The notes: generated from the sequence alone by a model not told the origin. A stretch of DNA of 34,852 nt from an uncultured Allobosea sp. (GCF_945957345.1 NZ_CAMFKW010000052.1:1-34852); one strand, 5' to 3'; shown: positions 17,927 to 25,603, counted from the first letter of the stretch. Numbers and translations: made by a program.

Positions 17927-17950
17927 CGGACGAGCCGTCCGCTTGTTTTC
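17927..17950 (+). other. Hairpin with T-rich tail upstream of the YciI-family gene
   Basis: CGGACG-AGC-CGTCCG is a perfect 6-bp stem with a 3-base loop, followed by CTTGTTTTC. It ends 27 bases before the start codon at 17978. It resembles a small intrinsic terminator or an attenuator; with a divergent gene on the left there is no obvious upstream transcript to terminate. Confidence 0.35.
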
Positions 17951-17977
17951 GTCCAACCCGCAACGCATCATCGCGGC

Positions 17978-18316
17978 ATGACGAAATATCTCATCTCCTT
18001 TCCGAGCGAGGCGATGGTGCTCGCGGATGAGGAACTGGCCGCCGCCGGTGTCGATTCGCGTGCCGTGATCGAGGAAGCCAAGGCGGCCGGCGTCTATATC
18101 TTCGCCGGCGGGATCGACGAGCCCGTCGCCCCCGTGCTCGTCTCCGCGGATGGGGCGGTGTCCGGGCAGATCTATCCGGGCAGCCGGCTCAACGGCGGGT
18201 TCACGGTGCTGGAGCTGCCATCGCGCGAAGAGGCCGTCAAATGGGCGGCAAAGATCGCGCGCGCCTGCCGCTGTTCGCAGGAACTGCGAGAATTCATGTA
18301 CGATCCGGCGAGCTAG
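17978..18316 (+). CDS. YciI family protein
   Basis: A 112-residue single-domain protein of the YciI/YCII-related group (dimeric alpha+beta barrel fold). Members are mostly uncharacterised, and similar domains are fused to ECF sigma factors or enzymes in other bacteria. It shows MTKYLISFPSEAM at the start, GVYIFAGGIDEP in the middle, the DGAVSGQIYPGSRLNGGFTV segment, and EEAVKWAAKIA near the end, matching the family pattern of a parameter-like strand followed by an amphipathic helix. The ATG at 17978 fits the family N-terminus; upstream frame is not family-like. It converges on the ABC-F gene with only three bases between stops. Confidence 0.8.
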   Translation: MTKYLISFPSEAMVLADEELAAAGVDSRAVIEEAKAAGVYIFAGGIDEPVAPVLVSADGAVSGQIYPGSRLNGGFTVLELPSREEAVKWAAKIARACRCSQELREFMYDPAS

Positions 18317-18319
18317 CGC

Positions 18320-20191
18320 TCAGGCTCTCTCCAGCTCCTCGCCGAGCAGAAGCCATTCCTCCTCGGCCGCCGCCAGCGCCTCCGACAGCTCCGCGCGCTG
18401 GCGCGAGATCTGTAACGCCTTGTCCGGCTCGCGTGCGAAGGCGCCGTTGGCGAGCGCGGCATCGACCTTCTCGATCAGCCCGGTCAGCTTGGCGATGCGC
18501 GCCTCGGCGAGGTTGAGCTTCTGCCTCAGCGGCCCCTGCGCCGCGCGCTTGGTCGCCGCCTCCTTGCGCTCGTCGGCCTTGGGCTTGGCGCTGGCGTCCG
18601 GAGCCGGCTTGCCGCGCTTCTCGGCCTTGGCGGCGCCCAGCACATAGGTGCGGTAGTCGTCCATGTCGCCGTCGAAATTCTTCACCGTCCCGCCGCCGAC
18701 GAGCCAGAGCCGGTCGGCGCAGGCCTCGATCAGGAAGCGGTCGTGGCTGACGAGGATGACGGCGCCGGGATAGTCGTTGATCGCGGTGACCAGAGCGGTG
18801 CGGCTGTCGATGTCGAGATGGTTGGTCGGCTCGTCGAGGATCAGCAGATGCGGCCCGTGGAAGGTCGCGAGCCCGAGCATCAGCCGTGCCTTCTCGCCGC
18901 CTGAGAGCAGCTTCACTGGCGTATCGGCCTTGGAGGCAGGGAAGCCGATCTGCGCCGCCTTGGAGCGGACCTTCGCCTCCGGCGCATCCGGCATCAGGTC
19001 GCGCAGATGGCCGACCGGGGTATCCTCGATCCGCAACTCGTCGAGCTGATGCTGGGCGAAATAGGCCGTCTCCAGCTTGCTCGATTTCTTCATCTCGCCT
19101 GATATGGCATCGAGCCGGCCGCCGATCAGCTTGCAGAAGGTCGACTTGCCGTTGCCGTTCGAGCCGAGCAGCGCGATGCGATCGTCCGGCGCCAGCGAGA
19201 GGTTGAGCCGCGACAGAACCTTGCGCTCGCCATAGCCGGCGCTGGCATCCTCCAGCACGATCATCGGCGGGGAGAGCGGCTTTTCCGGGCCGGGGAAGAC
19301 GAAGGGCTGGACGTCACGGTCGACGATCGCAGCGATGGTCTGCATCTTCTCCAGACGCTTGACGCGCGACTGCGCCTGCCGGGCCTTGGTCGCCTTGGCC
19401 TTGAAGCGGTCGACGAAGGACTGGAGATGCTTGCGCTCGGCGTCCTGCTTCTCCTTGGCGCGGGCGAGCTGCATCTGCTTTTCGGCGCGCTGCTTCTCGA
19501 ACGAGGAATAGCCGCCGCGATAGAGCGTGAGCTTGCCCTGGTCGAGATGCATGATGTGGTCGACCGAGGTGTCCAGCAATTCGCGATCGTGGCTGATGAC
19601 GATCACGGTATGCGGATAGCGCTCCAGGTAGTCGTAGAGCCAGAGCGTGCCTTCGAGGTCGAGATAGTTGGTGGGTTCGTCGAGGAGCAGCAGGTCGGGC
19701 TCGGAGAACAGCACGGCTGCGAGCGCGACGCGCATGCGCCAGCCGCCCGAGAAATCGGAGCAGGGGCGTTGCTGCGCCTCCTCGTTGAAGCCGAGCCCGT
19801 GCAGCACCATCGCTGCGCGCGCTGGTGCCGAATGCGCGCCGATATCGGCGAGCCGCGTGCCGATCTCGGCGATGCGGTGCGGATCGGTCGCGGTCTCCGC
19901 TTCGGTCATCAGCGCCGTGCGCTCGGTATCCGCCGCGAGCACGACCTCGATCAGCGTCTCCGGTCCGCCGGGCGCTTCCTGCGCGACGCCGCCGATGCGC
20001 CGGCCCTTCGGCAGGCTGATATTGCCGCTCTCGGTGCCGAGATCGCCGGTGATGATCTTGAACAGCGTGGTCTTGCCCGTGCCGTTGCGGCCGACGAAGC
20101 CGACGCGCGCGCCGTCGGGGATGGCGGCGCCGGTATGGTCGAGCAGCAGGCGCTCGCCGAGACGGTAGGTGATGTCGTTGAGCGTCAGCAT
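18320..20191 (-). CDS. ABC-F family ATP-binding protein (YheS/Uup type)
   Basis: Soluble twin-ATPase ABC-F protein without membrane domains; relatives act on the ribosome as translation factors. The 623-residue protein has Walker A GRNGTGKTT at 34-42, signature FSGGW at 147-151 and Walker B with DEPTNYLD; a helical linker at about 235-290 typical of ABC-F; then the second set GSNGNGKST (343-351), LSGGEKAR (429-436) and DEPTNHLD. A Lys/Ala-rich segment and C-terminal coiled coil (about 550-623) follow. The start MLTLNDITYR at 20191 matches the family; an ATG 18 codons upstream does not. The subfamily cannot be settled by eye. It is transcribed alone. Confidence 0.9.
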   Translation of the reverse strand: MLTLNDITYRLGERLLLDHTGAAIPDGARVGFVGRNGTGKTTLFKIITGDLGTESGNISLPKGRRIGGVAQEAPGGPETLIEVVLAADTERTALMTEAETATDPHRIAEIGTRLADIGAHSAPARAAMVLHGLGFNEEAQQRPCSDFSGGWRMRVALAAVLFSEPDLLLLDEPTNYLDLEGTLWLYDYLERYPHTVIVISHDRELLDTSVDHIMHLDQGKLTLYRGGYSSFEKQRAEKQMQLARAKEKQDAERKHLQSFVDRFKAKATKARQAQSRVKRLEKMQTIAAIVDRDVQPFVFPGPEKPLSPPMIVLEDASAGYGERKVLSRLNLSLAPDDRIALLGSNGNGKSTFCKLIGGRLDAISGEMKKSSKLETAYFAQHQLDELRIEDTPVGHLRDLMPDAPEAKVRSKAAQIGFPASKADTPVKLLSGGEKARLMLGLATFHGPHLLILDEPTNHLDIDSRTALVTAINDYPGAVILVSHDRFLIEACADRLWLVGGGTVKNFDGDMDDYRTYVLGAAKAEKRGKPAPDASAKPKADERKEAATKRAAQGPLRQKLNLAEARIAKLTGLIEKVDAALANGAFAREPDKALQISRQRAELSEALAAAEEEWLLLGEELERA

Positions 20192-20348
20192 GGCGCGCCC
20201 GTTTAGGCTTGCGCGGCCCAAAAAGGCAATCGAAAGCCGGAACAAGCGGCCGATGTCACCGTTTCGTCAAAATCTCGCCTTGGGACGGCCCCCGCCGGCC
20301 ATCACCCAAGGGAAACCGGATAAGTTCCGATTCGCCGAGGCTATCTTC

Positions 20349-20471
20349 ATGGATACCCGCCTGTCCTTCGCCAGTTCCCGTCGCGCTTCCGCTGCGGCCT
20401 CCCTCATGGTTCTCGTCTCGATCATCATCGGCAGCGCCGCAGCGCTCGCCGCGCTGGTGCCGCTGAGCTGA
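20349..20471 (+). CDS. Small single-helix membrane protein (40 residues)
   Basis: A 40-residue frame with a basic N-terminus (MDTRLSFASSRRAS) and a hydrophobic helix (SLMVLVSIIIGSAAALAALV) running to the C-terminus. GAGG lies eight bases upstream of the ATG. It occupies the space between the divergent ABC-F gene and coaD, with 60 bases before coaD. No family is recognised, and a signal-peptide-like sequence can arise by chance in such DNA, so this is a moderate call based on the ribosome binding site and the hydrophobic profile. Confidence 0.45.
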   Translation: MDTRLSFASSRRASAAASLMVLVSIIIGSAAALAALVPLS

Positions 20472-20531
20472 GATTGCCCAAGCCCCTGAGAAGACTTGTC
20501 GTCTCCCGGCCCAGCCGCTAACGCTGGCCCT

Positions 20532-21032
20532 ATGGCACGCATCGCTTTCTACACCGGCTCCTTCGATCCCGTGACCAACGGCCATGCCGACGTCATCGCG
20601 GCGGCCGCCGGCCTCTGCGACACGCTCGTCCTGGCGATCGGGGTTCATCCCGGCAAGACGCCGCTCTTGTCGGTCGAGCAGCGCGCCGATCTGCTGCATC
20701 AGGTCGCCACGCCCTTGCTCGTGGCGAAGGGCGCCGCGCTCGATGTCGTGACCTTCGACGATCTCGCCGTCGATGCGGCGCGCCGGGCAGGGGCCTCGAT
20801 CATCATTCGCGGCCTGCGCGATGGCAGCGACCTCGACTACGAGATGCAGATGGCCGGGATGAACGGCACCATGGCGCCGGACGTGCAGACCGTCTTCCTG
20901 CCGGCCTCGCCCGGCGTGCGCTACATCACCGCGACGCTGGTGCGTCAGATCGCGGCGATGGGCGGCGATGTCTCGCCCTTCGTGCCGGCGCCGGTGCTCG
21001 CTGCGTTGAAGGCGCGCTTCGCCAAGGGGTGA
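20532..21032 (+). CDS. coaD: Phosphopantetheine adenylyltransferase (CoaD)
   Basis: Transfers AMP from ATP to 4'-phosphopantetheine, the penultimate and regulated step of coenzyme A synthesis; CoA in turn supplies the ACP arm of the fab genes at the left of the window. The 166-residue protein has the nucleotidyltransferase motif YTGSFDPVTNGH at 7-18, and RGLRDGSDLDYEMQMAGMN, both hallmarks of CoaD. The canonical ISSS-type C-terminal motif appears as ITATLVRQIA. The start at 20532 gives the family N-terminus MARIAFYTGSFDP, although the ribosome binding site is poor. proS follows after 165 bases. Confidence 0.96.
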   Translation: MARIAFYTGSFDPVTNGHADVIAAAAGLCDTLVLAIGVHPGKTPLLSVEQRADLLHQVATPLLVAKGAALDVVTFDDLAVDAARRAGASIIIRGLRDGSDLDYEMQMAGMNGTMAPDVQTVFLPASPGVRYITATLVRQIAAMGGDVSPFVPAPVLAALKARFAKG

Positions 21033-21197
21033 GTGCGCTATCTGCGGCGAAAGGCACATAACTTCGCCATCTTCCGCCGCTTCCTGCTGATTTTGGTTTG
21101 CATTTTGCCGAGAGCGATGGTGTCTCTCAGCAAGGCCGACTCGCTCTCCGATCACCCGGCGCGATTCCGCGCGCAGGGCCCTCCGACAGGTTTTCCG

Positions 21198-22529
21198 ATG
21201 CGTCTTTCCCGCTATTTCCTGCCCCTTCTGCGCGATACGCCCAAGGAAGCGGAGATCGTCTCGCACCGGCTGATGCTGCGCGCCGGCATGATCCGCCAGC
21301 AATCCGCGGGCATCTATTCCTGGCTGCCGCTGGGCCTGCGCGTGCTCAACAAGATCAGCAATGTCATCCGCGAGGAGCAGAATCGCTCGGGCGCCATCGA
21401 GATTCTGATGCCGACCATCCAGTCGGCCGATCTCTGGCGTGAGAGCGGGCGCTACGACGCCTATGGCAAGGAGATGCTGCGCATCAAGGACCGGCATGAT
21501 CGCGACATGCTGTACGGCCCGACCAACGAGGAGATGGTCACCGAGATCGTCCGCTCCTACGTCAAGTCCTACAAGGACCTGCCGCTCAATCTCTACCACA
21601 TCCAGTGGAAGTTCCGCGACGAGGTCCGCCCGCGCTTCGGCGTGATGCGCGGCCGCGAGTTCCTGATGAAGGACGCCTATTCCTTCGATCTCGACAAGGA
21701 TGCGGCCCGCCACGCCTACAACCGCATGTTCACGGCTTATCTGCGCACCTTCGCGCGGCTCGGCCTGAAGGCGATCCCGATGAAGGCCGATACCGGCCCG
21801 ATCGGCGGCGATCTCAGCCACGAGTTCATCGTGCTCGCCTCGACCGGCGAGAGCGAGGTCTTCTGCCACAGCGACTACCTGAATTTCGAGACGCCGGCCG
21901 CCGATACCGATTTCGACAGCGTCGCCGGCCTGCAGGGCGTCTTCGACAAGTGGACGAGCCTCTACGCCGCGACTGAGGAAATGCACGACAAGGCCGCCTT
22001 CGAGGCGGTCCCCGAAGACAAGCGCGTCTCGGCGCGCGGCATCGAGGTCGGCCATATCTTCTATTTCGGCACCAAATATTCCGAGCCGATGGGCGCGGCT
22101 GTCGCGGGGCCTGACGGCCAGCCCGTGCTGTTGCATGGCGGCTCCTACGGCATCGGCCCGAGCCGCCTCGTCGCGGCGCTGATCGAGGCCGGCCATGACG
22201 ATGCCGGCATCGTCTGGCCCGAGGAGATCGCGCCTTTCGACATCGCGGTCATCAACCTCAAGGCCGGTGATGCGGCGACCGACGGCGCGGCTGAGCAGAT
22301 CTATCAGCACCTGCTCGGCAAGGGCTACGACGCCGTTCTCGACGACACCGATGATCGTCCCGGCGCCAAATTTGCCACCGCCGACCTGATCGGCGTGCCC
22401 TGGCAGATCATCGTCGGCCCGAAGGGGCTGGCCGAGGGCAGGGTCGAGCTGAAGCGCCGTGCCGGCGGCGAGCGCGAGCTCGTCTCGCTGGAGGCCGCGC
22501 TCGACCGCTTCAAGGGCCGGGCGGCGTGA
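21198..22529 (+). CDS. proS: Prolyl-tRNA synthetase (ProS, short alphaproteobacterial type)
   Basis: Class II aminoacyl-tRNA synthetase that charges tRNA-Pro. It has 443 residues, with TNEE at 109-112, motif 2 around FRDEVRPRFGVMRGREFLMKDAYSF, motif 3 in GSYGIGPSRL (315-324) and an anticodon-binding C-terminal domain. The insertion between motifs 2 and 3 is much shorter than the roughly 180-residue editing domain of E. coli ProRS, as known for alphaproteobacteria such as Rhodopseudomonas palustris; editing of mischarged Ala-tRNA-Pro is then done by a separate protein. The ATG at 21198 has ACAGG upstream and matches the family start; the 55 open codons upstream do not. Confidence 0.96.
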   Translation: MRLSRYFLPLLRDTPKEAEIVSHRLMLRAGMIRQQSAGIYSWLPLGLRVLNKISNVIREEQNRSGAIEILMPTIQSADLWRESGRYDAYGKEMLRIKDRHDRDMLYGPTNEEMVTEIVRSYVKSYKDLPLNLYHIQWKFRDEVRPRFGVMRGREFLMKDAYSFDLDKDAARHAYNRMFTAYLRTFARLGLKAIPMKADTGPIGGDLSHEFIVLASTGESEVFCHSDYLNFETPAADTDFDSVAGLQGVFDKWTSLYAATEEMHDKAAFEAVPEDKRVSARGIEVGHIFYFGTKYSEPMGAAVAGPDGQPVLLHGGSYGIGPSRLVAALIEAGHDDAGIVWPEEIAPFDIAVINLKAGDAATDGAAEQIYQHLLGKGYDAVLDDTDDRPGAKFATADLIGVPWQIIVGPKGLAEGRVELKRRAGGERELVSLEAALDRFKGRAA

Positions 22530-22572
22530 CGGCAGGCTCCGTCATGACGACGCATCGGATGGGAGCCACCGC

Positions 22573-23865
22573 ATGAGCGCCGTCGCCGACAGCGCCGAAA
22601 TCCCGACCGGGACCAAGGCCTTCGCCGGTTTCGAATGGCTGCTCGCCGGGCGTTATCTGCGCACGCGCCGCCGCGAGGGCTTCGTCTCGGTCATCGCCGG
22701 CTTCTCCTTCCTCGGCATCATGCTCGGCGTCGCGACGCTGATCATCGTGATGTCGGTGATGAACGGCTTCCGGATCGAGCTGCTCAGCAAGATCGTCGGC
22801 GTGAACGGCCATATCTTCGCGACCCCGATCGACCGTCCGCTCGACGATTACGACAGCGTCGCCGCCAGGCTCAGCAAGATCCCCGGAATCAAGCTCGCCA
22901 TTCCGCTGGTCGAGGGGCAGGCGCTCGCCTCCTCGCAGACCGGCAACAACGGCGTGCTGGTGCGCGGCATACGCGAGGCCGACATCAAGGCGATCCCCTT
23001 CATCGGCGGCAACATCAAGTCCGGCACGCTCGACGGTTTCGACAGCGGGACGCCCGGCGTCGCCATCGGCCGGCGCCTCGCCAATGCGCTCGGAATCCAG
23101 GCCGGCGACATGATGACGCTGGTTTCGCCGCAGGGCGCTTCGACGCCCTTCGGCACGGCGCCGCGCATCAAGGCCTATCCGGTCAAGGCGATCTTCGAGA
23201 TCGGCATGACCGAGTTCGACGGCACCTTCGTCTACATGCCGCTGAACGAGGCCCAGGCCTATTTCAACCGCGACGGCGATGTGAATGTCATCGAAATCTT
23301 CGTCGACAATCCCGACAAGACCCAGTCCGTTCGCGACGCGATCGAGGCCGATGCGCCACGCCCGCTGGTGCTCTCCGACTGGCGCCAGCGCAACCGCTCG
23401 TTCTTCAATGCGCTCGAAGTCGAGCGGAACGTGATGTTCATCATCCTGACGCTGATCGTGCTGGTCGCGGCGCTGAACATCGTCTCCGGCCTGATCATGC
23501 TGGTGAAGGACAAGACCGCCGATATCGCGATCATGCGCACCATGGGCTGCACACGCGGCACCGTGCTGCGCGTCTTCCTGATCACAGGGGCGGCGATCGG
23601 CGTCTTCGGCACGCTCGCCGGCCTCGCGCTCGGCGTCGTCTTCGCCAAGAACATCAAGTCGATCATGGCCGCGCTGAACTGGATCACGGGCGCCAATCTC
23701 TGGGACCCGACCGTCCGCTTCCTCAGCGATATCCCCTCCGTCACCGACTGGAGCGAGGTGGTGAGCGTGGTGGTGATGGCGCTGACCTTGTCGCTGCTGG
23801 CGACGCTCTATCCGGCCTGGAAGGCGGCACGCCTCGACCCGGTCGAAGCTCTCAGGATGGGTTGA
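22573..23865 (+). CDS. lolC: Lipoprotein-releasing system permease (LolC/LolE family)
   Basis: Inner-membrane subunit of the Lol ABC transporter, which releases mature lipoproteins from the inner membrane to the LolA carrier. The 430-residue protein has one N-terminal helix (about 37-60, SVIAGFSFLGIMLGVATLIIVMSV), a large periplasmic MacB-like domain, and three C-terminal helices with an FtsX-type domain. The start at 22573 has GGGAG seven bases upstream. A single lolC/E gene is followed directly by lolD, so the permease is probably a homodimer (LolF-type), unlike the LolC-LolE heterodimer of E. coli; the lolC symbol should be read in that sense. Confidence 0.93.
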   Translation: MSAVADSAEIPTGTKAFAGFEWLLAGRYLRTRRREGFVSVIAGFSFLGIMLGVATLIIVMSVMNGFRIELLSKIVGVNGHIFATPIDRPLDDYDSVAARLSKIPGIKLAIPLVEGQALASSQTGNNGVLVRGIREADIKAIPFIGGNIKSGTLDGFDSGTPGVAIGRRLANALGIQAGDMMTLVSPQGASTPFGTAPRIKAYPVKAIFEIGMTEFDGTFVYMPLNEAQAYFNRDGDVNVIEIFVDNPDKTQSVRDAIEADAPRPLVLSDWRQRNRSFFNALEVERNVMFIILTLIVLVAALNIVSGLIMLVKDKTADIAIMRTMGCTRGTVLRVFLITGAAIGVFGTLAGLALGVVFAKNIKSIMAALNWITGANLWDPTVRFLSDIPSVTDWSEVVSVVVMALTLSLLATLYPAWKAARLDPVEALRMG

Positions 23866-23869
23866 GCCG

Positions 23870-24556
23870 ATGGCGCAAGAGATGCCCGCGCTCTTCCTCT
23901 CCCAGGTCGAGCGCTATTATCCGCAGAGCGACGCGCCGCTCGAAGTGCTGCGCAAGGCCGATTTCGCCCTCTGGCCGGGCGAGGTCGTCGCCCTGGTCGC
24001 GCCGAGCGGAACCGGCAAGTCGACGCTGCTGCATGTCGCCGGCCTGCTGGAGAAACCCGATGCCGGCGAGGTCTTCGTCGGCGGGCTCGCCACGACCAAG
24101 CTCGACGACAAGGGCCGCACGCGACTGCGCCGCACCGAGATCGGCTTCGTCTACCAGTTCCACCATCTCCTGCCGGAATTCACGGCGCTGGAGAACGTCG
24201 TGCTGCCTCAGCGAATCCGGGGTCTTTCCCGCCAGATCGCCGAAGAGCGCGCCTCGGAGCTTTTGACCTTCCTTGGCCTCGGCGAGCGGCTCGATCATCT
24301 GCCGGGCGAATTGTCCGGCGGTGAGCAGCAGCGCGTCGCGATCGGCCGCGCCGTCGCGAACGGCCCGCGTCTGCTGCTGGCCGACGAGCCGACCGGCAAC
24401 CTCGATCCGCACACCTCGCAGCATGTCTTCGGCACGCTGATGGCCTTGGCCCGCGCCTCAGGATTGGCGGCGCTGATCGCGACGCACAATCTCGAACTCG
24501 CTCGCCAGATGGATCGGCAGGTCACGATCCGCGACGGGCTGGTCGTCAAGCTGTAG
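23870..24556 (+). CDS. lolD: Lipoprotein-releasing system ATP-binding protein (LolD)
   Basis: ATPase of the Lol exporter, driving lipoprotein release with the preceding permease. The 228-residue protein has all ABC motifs: Walker A APSGTGKST at 44-52, Q-loop Gln96 (FVYQFHHLLPEFTALENV, typical of LolD), signature LSGGEQQR from 148, Walker B LLLADEP at 168-174 and the H-loop ATHNLELA. The ATG lies four bases after the permease stop, so the genes are one transcription unit. It converges on the lipoprotein gene at 24567 with a 10-base gap. Confidence 0.95.
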   Translation: MAQEMPALFLSQVERYYPQSDAPLEVLRKADFALWPGEVVALVAPSGTGKSTLLHVAGLLEKPDAGEVFVGGLATTKLDDKGRTRLRRTEIGFVYQFHHLLPEFTALENVVLPQRIRGLSRQIAEERASELLTFLGLGERLDHLPGELSGGEQQRVAIGRAVANGPRLLLADEPTGNLDPHTSQHVFGTLMALARASGLAALIATHNLELARQMDRQVTIRDGLVVKL

Positions 24557-24566
24557 GTGGCTGGCT

Positions 24567-25214
24567 CTACCGCCCGAGCTGCCGCGCATCCCGAAGCGGG
24601 AAGGCGTAGCTCGGCTCGGCCCGCCAGGCACCATCCTTCCAGGTGAAGTCGATCTCGCCGTCCTCGCCGGAGGTCTTGAGCTGAATGCCGAAGGCGGAAA
24701 ACGCTTCCTGTACCGGCTTGGCCTCTGCCCAGGGCGCGACCTCGACGATGCGCTGGCCGAAGCGGACCCGCGCCTTGCGTGGATAGATCGCATCTTCCTC
24801 TTCCTCGGCGCTGCGCGGCGGATCGATCTCGGTTTTCGTGATGCCGGTGATCTGGCGGCGCGCGAAACAGAGCACCGGTATCCGCGGTGCCTCCGGCAGG
24901 CCGTCGGGCTTGTAGAATTTGGCCCCTGCCCGTGTGAGGACGAAGCGGCGCGACGGGCCGATCGCCGCCTGCACATCCGCCGGGCTGTCCTCTTCGCTGA
25001 GCAATCCCGGTTCGACCAGGGTCCGCAGATTGCCCTGGAACCAGGCGTTGTTGGCGTCGAAGGGCAGCTTCCGGAAGGCGACGCAGACCGGCTCCTTGTC
25101 GAAATAGGCCTGGATCAGCGGCAGGAAATCATCCTTCTGCGCCTCGGCCTCGCTGCAGGCGCCGAGCATGAGCCCGGCCAGCGCGATCGCGCCTGACGTT
25201 CGAAGCTTGATCAA
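24567..25214 (-). CDS. Predicted lipoprotein, function unknown
   Basis: A 215-residue protein with a signal peptide and lipobox (MIKLRTSGAIALAGLMLGAC, Cys20), so a periplasmic membrane-anchored protein. The mature part has two regions, one with FYKPDG and a charged RSAEEEEDAIYPRK loop, and a C-terminal end with IDFTWKDGAWRAEP. I do not recognise the family. The start is a TTG at 25214: GGGAG lies seven bases upstream, and no ATG or GTG between it and the lipobox leaves a working signal peptide. It is inserted in the minus orientation between lolD and dnaE. Confidence 0.8.
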   Translation of the reverse strand: MIKLRTSGAIALAGLMLGACSEAEAQKDDFLPLIQAYFDKEPVCVAFRKLPFDANNAWFQGNLRTLVEPGLLSEEDSPADVQAAIGPSRRFVLTRAGAKFYKPDGLPEAPRIPVLCFARRQITGITKTEIDPPRSAEEEEDAIYPRKARVRFGQRIVEVAPWAEAKPVQEAFSAFGIQLKTSGEDGEIDFTWKDGAWRAEPSYAFPLRDARQLGR

Positions 25215-25376
25215 GCCTCGTCTCCCTTCTCCCGTGCATGTGGTCGCGCTGGAAAGGCGCGGTTCCGCGATGGCCGGCGCGGGTGGCGAAAATGAGGAGC
25301 TGCCGCCGTACCAGGCTTTCGGTAGGATTTCATTAACCGCTGCGTCGGGATCGCGTCACCGGGTTCCCTATCGACA

Positions 25377-25404
25377 TTGACGAGAACAAAACATGAACTA
25401 AATT
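25377..25404 (+). promoter_or_regulatory. Promoter overlapped by LexA boxes
   Basis: TTGACG (25377-25382), a 16-base spacer and TAAATT (25399-25404) form a reasonable sigma-70-type promoter. The first LexA box occupies the spacer and the second starts directly after the -10 hexamer, so bound LexA should block polymerase. The start codon of the small gene lies about 21-22 bases after the expected transcript start. Confidence 0.65.
25384..25398. promoter_or_regulatory. LexA box 1 (alphaproteobacterial type)
   Basis: GAACAAAACATGAAC is a perfect match to GAAC-N7-GAAC, the reverse reading of the GTTC-N7-GTTC direct repeat recognised by alphaproteobacterial LexA, with the usual A/T-rich middle. 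It lies inside the promoter spacer. Confidence 0.85.
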
Positions 25405-25419
25405 GAACTTATCACGAAC
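25405..25419. promoter_or_regulatory. LexA box 2 (tandem copy)
   Basis: GAACTTATCACGAAC is a second perfect GAAC-N7-GAAC, six bases after the first box. The four GAAC units start at 25384, 25395, 25405 and 25416, spaced 11, 10 and 11 bases, thus on one face of the helix. It covers the expected transcript start. Confidence 0.8.
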
Positions 25420-25432
25420 ACAGGAGGTTCTC

Positions 25433-25543
25433 ATGACTGCAGCGCGTAAATTCGCCGCCGGCCTCGCCGAGATCGCCTCGCTTGGCGTCTTCCTCGGCAT
25501 GATCTGGCTCTGGGCTGCCATCCTCTCCGGCCCGCATGTCTGA
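25433..25543 (+). CDS. Small SOS-type membrane protein (36 residues, SidA-like in design)
   Basis: A 36-residue protein: a basic N-terminus (MTAARKF), an amphipathic or hydrophobic stretch and a membrane helix (ASLGVFLGMIWLWAAIL), then a short tail SGPHV. AGGAGG sits five bases before the ATG, the best ribosome binding site in the window. The promoter is covered by two LexA boxes, so expression should rise on DNA damage. Size, single helix and LexA control are those of Caulobacter SidA, a 29-residue SOS-induced inhibitor of FtsW/FtsN-dependent division. Homology to SidA is not established by eye; the division-inhibitor role is inference. dnaE follows 123 bases later on the same strand. Confidence 0.75.
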   Translation: MTAARKFAAGLAEIASLGVFLGMIWLWAAILSGPHV

Positions 25544-25603
25544 GCACGGCAGGAGCCATCCACAGATGGGCCCGCAAGCCCTCGACGCCGGCCCCGCCCA
25601 GGA

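Noticed and set aside
20256..22310. A 684-codon minus-strand frame opposite coaD and proS
   Set aside because: Same pattern of an antisense shadow; both opposite genes are certain.
25331..25337. ATTAACC-like half-site upstream of the SOS promoter
   Set aside because: No second half-site at the right distance, so CtrA control is not supported.
25168..25380. A 70-codon plus-strand frame before the LexA boxes
   Set aside because: It overlaps the signal peptide region of the TTG-started lipoprotein and has no ribosome binding site or recognisable sequence.
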